A DNA stretch of 64,000 nucleotides, from the NCBI GenBank assembly GCA_007922225.1, contig ML680043.1, positions 166,033 to 230,032 on the forward strand, given 5' to 3'. Source of the stretch: Emydura subglobosa (taxonomy: Eukaryota; Chordata; Testudines; Chelidae). The notes under the pieces are model-generated. The model made no database searches. It had not been told where the DNA came from and was given only the letters and a program-made list of their open reading frames with translations. Positions 48,301 through 60,300 of this stretch are shown piece by piece. Both the position numbers and the translations under genes were made by a program. Within the stretch, counting starts at the first letter, position 1. Each line of letters starts with the position of its first letter.

Positions 48301-51300
48301 CATGGAGAGAGGGCAGTGCAGAGGAAGTCAGCAAGGTGGTGGGGGAATGTGGGGCACAGAGGGTTCTCCCACTGATTGAAGGGAGGGTGTAAGATGCACT
48401 AAGGAGCAGGTTCTCATAAGGTGGCACTAGGGGAGCTGGGATAAAGCCTAAGCAGGAACTTTGGACTCTTGCAACCAACTGATGCACAAGTTAATGGCCA
48501 AGGATGCGGCCCATGCTGTAGTTGTGGGCTGGGCACACCAGCAGCCCCAGCCTCCAAGGTGTTGGACATGGGGACCTCAGCCTCAGGCCAATCCAATAGC
48601 AGGAAAAGAAGGAGCAGAAGAAGCAGCAATCACCACCTCTCACCAGTCCTGGCCCAGTCTCCAAGAACAAGATCAGGTTCTCCTGGTGCTGAGTTTTCTG
48701 TGAGTGTGGATAACTGAGGAGCTGAGAAGGACAAGAAGGAAAGAAGGGGCTGTTGAAATGAACCTCTGGTCCTGGAGGAAAGGGAGAGTAAGGTGACACA
48801 GCAGAAGAAGGACATAACTTCTCATGAGCAGACCTTCTTCTGCTAGATGAAGAGAGTTCAGGCTGCCCCTTCCCTTCCTGAACTTGTTTTTTTTTTTAAA
48901 TAATGAAAAAAATATAAATTAAGATGGTTTCTTGGGGCAGTGTGCAGGGGGAGGGATTTGTCCAACCTGTGTCTTCCTACCTGTGTTTTATCCATGGTGA
49001 TTTGGGGAGCCTAGAGCACTGCATTTATGGGAACTTTCAAACAACACACAGAACATAGCTTTCCCTGGCCCTCTCCTCCTTGGTCCGCTGTTAGTGGACT
49101 TTCTCCAAGCCCATCCTGTGTTGCTGGCCCTGTCTGTGGCTACTACATCCTCCATCGCATTGGCCATGGAAGGTATCCCTTCCTCCATTTCTTTTTTCTG
49201 AGACACACACAGCAGCAAATGCAAACAAAGTTCTAAATGTAAAGAAAACCCTCCACGTGGAACATACAGTTTTGAGGCAGAGCTGTAGCCAGAGCAACAT
49301 GACAGAGGTAGGCCTTGTCCTCATTTCTGCTTCATGGTCCTGAGATGTGACAGACATAATCCAGGCTTGTGTTACAACAGTGTGCTGCTACAGGCATGCA
49401 GCAGCCCTAGAAGAGAAGACAAGCCTCCTCTAGGTATGTTGCAAGTTCTGTGTGTCTGTGATATCCATCCATGTAAATGCTAGATATTGATGTGAAATTT
49501 CTATTGTAAATCCGTATTTTCTGTGTAAAATTGTAATCTCCTGTGATATAAATTATCAATTGTAATATCACTCATGCATCGAAGTGACAGGAGAATCCAT
49601 CATCAACATCATCATGCATTAGTGAAAAACTATGCACTTCATCTAGATTTTACCCACATTCTTATCCATATGTTTCCAGATCCTGTTCCACATCCTACAA
49701 GTACAAATTCTAATTCTATTGGTAAGTGAAACTTTAATCTGTGAAAAATATTATGGTTTATGCCAGAAATATCAAAATTTGGAAGGTCTGGATAGAGATA
49801 TAATTAATACATTCCCTATTAGAATTCATGTAAATGAATACACTGTAGGCACACTGCAAAACAACCACTGAAAAGTTTGGCAAAACTGAAAGTCTTTCTT
49901 TTTCATACCAATCTAATTTCTCATTGTTCATCCCTCTCCTTGCAACCTGAATTGAATTTTTCACTTCAAAATCAGAAAATCCTACTCTGGAATGGAAACA
50001 GAAACACAGAATAAGATCTTTTAAAATCTGACAGTGGGAAAGTTTGGAGTGGGGGAGAGGTGGAGTCCTGAGGTGAGAAGAGGGGAGTTGGAGTCTCTAG
50101 AAGGGACAGGGAGAAGATGGACTGGTATTTGGAAGATGATGAAATGGGAAAGGTAGGAAGAAGAAGAAGAAGAAAGAGGAGGAAGCCAAGGAGATGTTGC
50201 AGCATTGCATGACTCTGATTCATGGACTGATAATTTCATGTGCAATTATTTCCTTATCTGGCACCTTTTCCATATGGAGGTCTTCAGAGGTTCTGATGAT
50301 GGATTATAGGCAACATGCAGCTACCACATGATGTAGTAACACTCTGAGTACTATGCCTGAGTAGTGGAGAGAAGCCATCCTCTACTGTAGGAGGAGCAAT
50401 GGCAAGCACTGGACTGGTTTGGACATGGTAAATACCAGCACCTCCCCCAGGAGAAGCAGAAGCAGGATTGAGTGTGCCCAGCAGAGACCCCTTCTTTCTG
50501 ACTGGGATCAGATATTCTCTGCCATGCAGCACCATAGGGTCAATGCCTCAGCCCATAGCTGCGTGATGAGGGGGAGAGAGATGCCCTCCAGGGAGATAGG
50601 AGGGCCCTGGAAGGGGAGAGTGTGTCCTTAAGGATAGAGAGAAGTGTTTGTATGTGTGTTTGTTTTTGTTCCAGTCCTCAGCCTGCTGACAGCTGTCTCT
50701 CCATCTGTTCAAATCTGATCTTGCCACGTATGGGATACTTTGTCATTTTAGTATCAGAGAAAAAAAACTGTCTGTTGCAGGTGGTGTGCAAAGGGACAAA
50801 GCTGGGTTTGTTCCCTTTTTAGCTTTTTCATTACGGAGAAAGTAGGTTTGAAATTACTTGCTTTTTTCTTTTCCTTTCTTCTGCTTCATTTTTACATTAT
50901 AACTATGTCCTGTCTAGACTGGAAGACTCTGTCATGTATGGAGAACTAGTGAAACAGCAACATCACAAAAGCAAAGAAAGTAAACCCTGAGTTGTTCAGA
51001 AGCAAGAGGAATTTTTTATTTAGACTGTTTAAAACTTTTTTATATATTAACTAGCATATTTTAAAGAACACTTTTTGAGATGATCCAAACATACCATTAG
51101 GCTTCTTTGAAAATATCAGTTGTTATTCTGAAGCTCCAAGTCCTGCAAGCACATGTTTAACTTTATTACCATAAGTAGCCCCATTGAAATCAACTGAATT
51201 TAATCACATGCAGACGTGTTTGCAGGATTGGGACCTTAGACAGATGAAATAGTTTCTTTTAAAAAATGTCTATGCTTCTCCATAAGGTAATATTACAGCT

Positions 51301-54300
51301 TCCAGTTTGGTCTGAATCAGGAACTAAATTTCAGAGTTCACTATGAATTATTTCCTTTTTCAAAAAAACCCCAAAAGATTCTCAATTTTTTTTTGCCTTA
51401 CATCATACAAAAGCACATAAATAAATCTAGTGTGAGATGTTTGAGCAGTTTTTTATATCTGAAATGGAAATATATTTCTAACAATGTAATCTAGAAACTG
51501 GAATTTGCAATAATTCTTGGATGATTCTTTTACCACAGACTGGATGCAGATACTAATTTTGATACTAGTTGTCCTTATTTTCATCAATTCCCTCATCATC
51601 CTGTACGTCAGTTGCAGACTGTACATCAATTGGAGATGGGAACATTATGGTAAGAATTTGTACCTTAAAAAACTACTGATTGTTATAATATATTTTGAAT
51701 ATATTTGGTAAATGAGTGGAAATTTTGTCTTAAAATTGTTACAGTTGCTGAGTCCTCACATTATTATAATGACAAATGGATTTGGCATACTAAATGCCAA
51801 AGACATCGCTTTAACAGTCATTCTTTGAATGGCCTCTGCATATTCCCACTTAAGGATGAAGGCCCCTGTGCCAGGAGTTATTGTAATGTTCTGAAAGGCA
51901 GAGTCTGCTGGGGTGTCTCACCCTTCTCTCCCCTCTCATCCCAGAGTGTTCAGAGGGTGTAAAAGGGAAGCAGCCCCAACTGCCCTTCAGTTCCTTCCCA
52001 CTATAGAATATGAAGCGAGCTCTGATCAATCCCACACCTCAATGCTTCTCTCGTTGGCTTTCTTTCTGCCCTTTGGAGGCAAAAGCTGTTTGTAGTAGAT
52101 CAGTTGTTACTTAGTCTGATTTCATAAAGGAAAAGAAAATGAAAGAGAAAAGGCAATGCCCAGGGCTTTGTATGCACCCTCAGAAGTGGGAGGGCTACCT
52201 CGCACACCCTCCTGGTCCAGTCGATTTCAGTCTGGTCATTTTTAAATCCAATCTCCTCGTAGCAAGGCGCTGTGGTCTTCCTCGGAGCCTGGGACCGAGG
52301 ACAAGCTGCAACCCCCTCCCCCGGGCAGATCAAATACTAAATACCCTGGGAGCAGAGGGGCAGGGCCAGGACAGGAAAGGGAGGTATAAGAGGCCGACCT
52401 AGCAGTTCAATGAGGGGGAAGCTGCTGCCAGAGAAGGATGTGCCTTCCCTGAAGCTGTGGCCTAGGCCTGACCCAGGCCCCACGGCAGTACAGACCTACC
52501 AGAGCCTCCAAGGCCTGCCTGGGCGGCTGGGCCTTACTGACTGGATCGGGCCTCCAGGCCTTCGTGACTGGGAAGGGCCACCAGGCCCTGGTAGCTGGGA
52601 AGAGCTACCAGAGACAGCTGAATGGGAGGAACCCCTCGAGGCCGGCCCTGATTTAGAGGAGCTGCAGCCACTCGAGCTGCCTGAGCCCGTTGTTTCGGAG
52701 GACCCACCAGGACCCTCTAACCTGCAGGAGCCACCCTCTACTGACGACCCCGAGGAGTTCCCGGACCTGCCACCTGCCGATGATGAGGGACTAGTAGGAC
52801 TCTCGCTAGCCATCTACCCCCAAAAGTCGGAGGAGCATGCCTGGCTCCAGGTACCCGGGTTCAAGGTGGGAGGAAGTAGCCGAGGGGCAACCGTCTACAG
52901 CCGGGCTGAGCGTATGTTCGAACCAGTCAACGTGTTGTGTCTGGAGCCCTGCTGACTCAGTGGCAAAGTGGTTTTCCACTGATAGGGCCCTGGGCTGGGA
53001 CACAGTGGAGTCGGGTGGTCCTGTGTCTTCCTTTCCCCCTTCCCTAGCCACCCCGGGAGTACTTGGCTTCTCTGAACCCGCCTGCCAGAGGATACTAAGC
53101 TTACCAGCCCTGCCTGCCTGAAGGCTGGGGGCTATAGACTATTTTCGCTGCCCTGCCCTGCCTGAGGGCCGGGGTCTACAGACCCACTAAATGCTAGCTT
53201 TTTCCTGCTGTAGACCAAGTCACTGTGGCCTTCTTCGGAGCCTGGGCCTGAGGAAAAGCAGCAACCCCCCTGCTGGGTCAAGCCACACGCTTATACTCCT
53301 TTTAAGGATACACTCACCATCAAGGTCCTTGGATTGGTCCAGACTGACCGAGCAGACCTGGCCACGTGCCGAAGTCGCTCTGACTCTGGCTGTCAAAGGA
53401 TGTGGGGCTGCAAAACCTGCATCTGAATCTCAGCCAGGCCTAGATCTGGAGCCACAAAACCAAAATCCTGCAGCAAACCATGAAGCTGCAGCCATATAAC
53501 CTTGATGAAATAACCAAGCGTGAGGGACTGCCAGTGCAGGACTGCTAAGGAGGGATCCAATTCCCTAGGATTCCACCAGCATGATGATCCAACACCTTTG
53601 TCTAGTGGCTTTAGAACAGAGAGGCCCTCTGGATCTGCCCAGATCAAGGGAGTCTGATACCTTAATCTCTACTCAGAGATTTTTGTAGAACTGATCATTC
53701 TGTGCTTAACATAGTGGTGTGAACAAACAAGTCCAGTGTGCAGGTCTTCACAACACTGGAAGGGGGAAATGCATTATAAGCTGCAGATCAGATGGGGAAT
53801 GTGGGATCTGTCAATTACAAGATGATGTCTTCAGACAATACTTCCTATTTGGGCATTTTCAAATGCACACACTTGGTATCTTGCTTCTCAGGAGCATGGT
53901 TTTCCCTTCTGATGTTCCATCTAAAAAACCCTCTTCCTGAAAGTAAAAGGGGAGAGACAAATCCATTCGTAGATTCTCTTACTCTGAGCATCTTCTCAGC
54001 CAATATATTCGGTTCTGGAGCTTTCAGTTCCCCCCGAATCTAGGAGATTTTCCATCCATCCCTAAGGATTTAGGGCCAGATTTTCAAAGGTTTAGGTGCC
54101 TAAAGATGCTGATCAGCACCTAGTGGGACTTTTAAAAGCAGCCATGCCACTAATTCCAGGAATTAGGGCCTAGGCATTTTTGAAAATCCCATTAATTGCC
54201 TATATGCATCTTTAGGCTCCTAAACTTTTGAAAATCTAGCAGATTTTCAGTTGCCCGGGATTGGGTCTACAAGAATTTGGCTGCTGAAGATTTGACAGGC

Positions 54301-57300
54301 TAAGAGCTGATGCCTGAATCAAAGGCTCTTTTAGGATGTGATGTTGCTGAGCTCTCTTTTCCTCACCTCAATTCTATCGATTCTGAGCTGTCTCATGGAT
54401 CCAAAGTTTTTTCCAGCTGCACAGTGTCTGCAGGAGAAGAAGGCTGCCGTTCTGGTGTCGAAGGATGTGACCCATGGTCCCCCAAAGTACTATTTTGATT
54501 GCAAAGTCTATTTTCAAGGAAAAGAAGAGGTGCCTGGAAACACCTTCTTCTACAAGGAATTGAAAGGTGCAACACCATGGATCCACAGAGAAGATACAAA
54601 GTGCTGTGGATTTAGTGATGCACATAAAGGATGGAGGAAACACCTAGGGACGCCCATCCTTTTCTTTACCAAGCCTGAATAATTGCGTCCAATGGAACAG
54701 TCATTTGCAGCATATGACAAGGCCTTAGTAACCCGACAATTCCTCCTATAATGGAGGGGAATGAGAGAAGTCTTTGAGAACTAACTAATTAGGCTGGAGC
54801 TCTTGCACTCACACTTAAGGGTTGAGAAATCCATTGCCTACACTTACTGGTGTGTGAGGTTTCCTTCCTACCACAATACAAATGAGTCTTGCCAGAGTGG
54901 CCAATAGGGCTAGCTGGCATGGGGCAAAATGCTGTCCAGCTGTGCTAACACCCTGAGGGACGTTATACTCAGCTCTGGGGTCCAGAGGCAGAGCTGTGTG
55001 ATTTCCAGAAGTGTTCCTGAGGCACTCTCCTCTCTGTGCCTTGATTGTCTCAAAACTACAAGCAGCAAACACAATGAAACCATCTTGAAAGATAGCCATT
55101 TTCCTATATTGATCTTCCTCTCTGTACATGCCTCTGACTGGAGTCCCAGACTAGAGACCTCTTCCCAGAACTGTACCCTATGCCAGCAAGTGTTCAGTTG
55201 TATGCATGGATGTCATTGCTATTCCTCCTGGATGTTTGTGTGGTTGTGTTTCTAAACTTGACCCTCTAAATTTGGCCACTTGAAGAGGAAATAAAGGTTA
55301 CTTAGCCAGAACTGTCGTTCTGCAAGATGAGCCTCTGTATAGTCACCCTCTCCACCCACCTTGCCTATTTCTTTGGAATCTCAGTATTAGGAATTCTCAT
55401 ATTAGGGGAAGAAAGTGATGGGCGGTTGGGGCCACTTCCCCTTTCCTGCCATCAGAACTCTGCAGGTGAAAAGAAGAAATAGGGGCAAGTAACCTGAAAG
55501 AACACTGCTGTCCAGAACATCCTGGTGGCCCATGATTCACATGTTTTGAGTGCTTGGACTCTATGCCCCATAAGGGAGGGCACAATGTGGCCTTTATTCT
55601 GTTCATTTGGCATGGGTGGGTTGGTGCAGGGGTGGGGTTGGCGATTAAAAAGGGAGAGGATACATTTGGTCAGGTATTATCAGTTTCGGTTTGGGTAAAG
55701 TGGGCAAGATGCGGAGCAAAGAAGGGTGTATATTCAATAAAGACAAGTGCAAAGTACTAGACTTTGGAAGGAAAAATCAAATGCAAAAAAAAAAAAAAAA
55801 AAAAGGGGGAATAACTGGCCAGTTGTTACTACTGCTGAAGAGGATCTGTGTGTCATAGTGGATCATAAATTGAATATGAGTCAACAGTGAGGTGCAGCTA
55901 TGAAAAAGGCTAATATCAGTCTGGGGTGTATTAACAGGAGTGTTACATGTAAGACATGAGAGGTATGTGTTCCGCTTTGCTCAGCACACAGTGGTTTTCT
56001 GGAGCAAGGAAGATTAGCAAGTGGTTTAGAAGATTCATGATTTGCATGACGTTCCAAAGAACACTGAACCATCAATGTGTCATGTGTTCTTGTTAAGGAC
56101 TGTAGAAGTTATTTTAGGCTGAAGAAAAAGGGTAACTGTTACTCACTGGCAGATTACGCTTTCTCTGCATATTGTGTTTGCTAAATTGGATAAGAAAATC
56201 CTATATGGTACATATGAGAAGTAGTAATTGGAAAATTATCTTCACGCCTATATTAAATACCTTATCTTTTTTTCTATTTCAGTAAATCACAGAACATTGA
56301 GGGATCTTGAAAGAGGTAAAAAATATTGTAGACTTATCTAAAACATTAACACTTGTTAATTGTCATGCTATGTGTAATTTTGTTTCATCATATAGTGTGT
56401 ATTGCCATAAAAGAGTAAGCCTAATGACACAGTTCTGCATAGACTCACACCCTCCTGCAATATAACTAGAGTTATCTATATTGAGATCAATTGGGTTGCA
56501 CAGGGAGTAAATCAGGGGAGAATTTATCCATAAACATTGAAATCATTGGGACTACTCATGCTGTAATTAAATGGACTATTCATGTTGTGCTTAAATACCT
56601 TGCTGCAATTTGAGTCCTCAGTCTGAACGTCTTTGAACTTTTGTTGGACAGGGAGTGTAAAGGTATTAAATGTATTGAAACATTACTGGAAAGTACCTAT
56701 AAAAAGCTATGTTGAAAGGCAGCTATTTAGGTTGCAAAGCCAAACCCTTCAAAGTTAGACAATGCCAGATATATAGTTGCCAGTGCAACTGGCATGTATA
56801 GTGTCCACTTGGGCATCTATGCTGTGCCCTGAATGAGACAGGGTCCTGTGAAAAAATTAGCATGTGATCATATAATTAAGGGCTATATCATAACACATGA
56901 AAGTGAGAGACTCAAAGAGCTCAGTCTATTTAGCTTTACAAAGAGAAGATTAAGGAGTGATTTGATCACAGTCGATAATTGTATGTGGAACACATATTTT
57001 AGACTGGGCTCTTCAGTTCAGCAAAGATACTATAACACAATCCAATGGCTGGAAGTTGAAGCTAGACAAAATTAAACTGGAAATAAGGTGTAAATTTTTA
57101 CCAGTGAGGATAATTAACCAATAATAAAATAGAATAAAAATTGTAATGAACCATTAGAACAACTTACCAAGGGTCGTGGTGGACTCTCCATCACTGACAA
57201 CTTTTAAATAAAAATTGGATTTTTAAAAAAAAATCTGCTCTAGGAATTATTGTGGGAATGTTCTCTGGCCTGCAGTATACAGGAGTCAGACTAGATGATG

Positions 57301-60300
57301 ACAATTGTCCTTTCTGGCTTTGGACTAGATGCATCTGCTTCCCCTCACTCATCTCCCCACCCCTGCCCCATTAGCAGGCATGGATTGTCTCTGCCTCCAT
57401 GATCACCAAGCTTTGAATCCTGAATCTTCAACACTGCAGCACAGACCATTTCTGCTTACTGGACTCATTGTGTTAGCTGGCAGCAGTAAAAGGCTCTTAT
57501 GTGAAAGGGATGAGAGGGTGGAGGGAGTCACTGGGGCCATGTGGTAGGTCTGGGGTCAATCTGCCTCTGACAATGAAATATACAGAGTTATTCCACTGAC
57601 TGCAAAACATTATCCATACAGCCACAGCTAAGAACCAATTCTGTCATTTTGCCTCAAGCTATCAAAATCATGACCCAGTAGACTAAGTAAAGGGCCGAAT
57701 TTTTCAGTGACTTACTCTATATTTAAACTTACATAACTGAGAGCAGAATCTGACCTACAGTTTTGTATTTTGAGCCTTTTATTTTCCTGATTATCTTTGG
57801 AATACTTTAGCAAAATATTTTGCTAATCAACCTTTATTTTGTTTCCATAATTAAAAATCAAATCAAATAAAGAAAGAATTATTATAAAACCAAAACCATG
57901 GTGAAAACTGTAAATTACCATTGAATTCTGAGTACTTATACTCACCAAGCACCCAGGTTTAAATGGAAGGTTCACTTGTTTTGAAATAAAAACCTTTTGA
58001 AAACCTTACACTTACACATAGCTGTGAATCATGCCACTCCCTCTCCCCCAAATTGCAAGCATGCCAGGGTTCAAAAGCAGTGGAATTACTGCTGTTCCAT
58101 TACTTCAAATCCCAACTGCACCAGTTATGGAGCAGGTGCCTTCAATTTTTTGGTCAATTCCAGGGGATTAGAAACCCTGATTTTGTACATCCATTAATCC
58201 TTTTGTATCAGATAATTTTGTAACATCATCTCTAGATGATTTCATCTGCTTAACGATTTACTGCTTTTTGCAGCGCCACTCCTGGAGGAACATGGTAAGT
58301 GTCTATTGCTTCTGAAAATCTGAAAAAAGCTCTAAATTTAAAGGGCTGTTGTTATTGCTATTCAGTGGGAAGGCCTGCTTCTTAATGATGAAGCCAATGC
58401 AGCTTTATTTTATTCACTGAATAATAAACAGATCTCCTTACTATCCTCTGCAGAATGCCTATACTTCATGTCCATCCCTGTAACGGTGCTGTTGAGGATG
58501 TTCCCTCATAGAAAGTTGGTTGGATACCTTGCAATATTTGTACTTATTTTCTCTCTGGCCTCATGGATTCCGTGGGATAGACTGATTTTCAGTATCACTT
58601 TACAGTATAAACATTCTACAACATCATGCCTCCTCTGCATGTAGTGTGTACATCTCTCTGTCCTTCAAATAATTGGCATTTATTCAGATGGCCCACACAA
58701 GCCAGGAAGAGGGCTGATGAATACAGTTATTTCTCTTACTCGAAGCAGTGCGCTAAAAGGAGAGTGTGGATGCAGCATCAGAGGCAGCAACTCGGGTTAG
58801 TCACCCAAGTACAATGCCACTCGACCTCCTGGGTAAACATTTGGGCAGACAGCCCAAGCCCCCGCCACTGATTGCTGCCAACACACTACTATTTTATAGA
58901 CACAATCTCTAGCAAAGCAACTGATTGTAAATCCACCCAAACTCGAAACCACACTTCCCAACAGCTGGGTAGACATGTCAGAAGTGTCACATGGGAAATG
59001 GAGTAGAGCGGGGNNNNNNNNNNCTCTCCCCCAAATTGCAAGCATGCCAGGGTTCAAAAGCAGTGGAATTGCTGCTGTTCCATTACTTCAAATCCCAACT
59101 CCACCTGATATGCAGCAGGTGCCTTTAATTGTTTGGTCAATTCCAGGGGGTTAGAAACCTGATTTTGTACATCCATTAATCCTTTTGTACCAGATAATTT
59201 TGTAACATCATCTCTAGATGATTTCATCTGATTAACGATTTACTGGTTTTTGCAGTGCCACTCCTGGAGGAACGTGGTAAGTGTCTATTGCTTCTGAAAA
59301 TCTGAAAAAAGCTCTAAATTTAAAGGGCTGTTGTTGTTGCTATTCAGTGGGAAGGCCTGCTTCTTAATGATGAAGCCAATGCAGCTTTATTTTATTCACT
59401 GAATAATAAACAAATCTCCCTACTATCCCCTGCAAAATGCCTATACTTCCTGTCCATCCCTGTAACGGTTCTATTGAGGACGTTCCCTCATGGAAAGTTG
59501 GTTGGATACCTTGCAATATTTGTACTTATTTTCTCTCTGGCCTAATGGACTCTGTGGGATGGACTGATTTTCAGTATCACTTTGCAGTATAGACATTCTG
59601 TAACATCATGTCTCCTCTGCATATAGTGTGTACATCTCTCTGTCCTTCAAATAATTGGCATTTATTCAGATGGCCCAAACAAGCCAGGAATGGGGCTGAT
59701 GAATACAGTTATTTCTCTAACTTGAGGCAGTGCGCTAAAAGGAGAGTGTGGATGCAGCATCAGAGGTGGCGACTCGGGTTAGTCACCCAAGTACAGTGCC
59801 ACCCGACGTCCTGGGTAAATACTTGGGCAGACACCCCAAGACCCCGCCACTGATTGCTGCCAACACAGTACTATTTAGAAGCACAATCTCTAGCAAAACA
59901 ACTGATTGTAAATCCACCCAAACTCGAAACCACACTTCCCAACAGCTGGGTAGATATACCAGAAGTGTCACATGAGAAGTGGAGCAGGGTGGGGAATCTG
60001 TGCATTACTTTCAATTGGCCTACTGTTTAGTATATTGATAGGCTATTTTGAAATAATTTTTATATTTGGTTTTCAGAGAAGCTCAGAAAGTGAACAGTGG
60101 GTTTACTTAGATTTTTTAGCTTAGTTTTAATTTAATTCAGAACAAATTACTTGTGTTTTGTTTATACCACAATAGTTCCTTCAACTCAGAGTTCAAGCCA
60201 TTGTGGATAAGGTGTCTGTAGCAGTAAGAGGCTGGGAGATAGGCATTTATAAACAGGAGTCAATGGAGTGAGGACTGGATCTCCAGTTTTGTGCACACCC

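Larger units (their letters stand above)
58041..59995. repeat. Tandem 0.98-kb duplication split by the assembly gap
   Basis: 58041-59013 and 59024-59995 are near-identical copies, both starting CTCTCCCCCAAATTGC and both ending near a GTGTCACATG run, each with one heptad exon. They differ by scattered substitutions. The ten Ns sit exactly at the junction. Confidence 0.9.
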
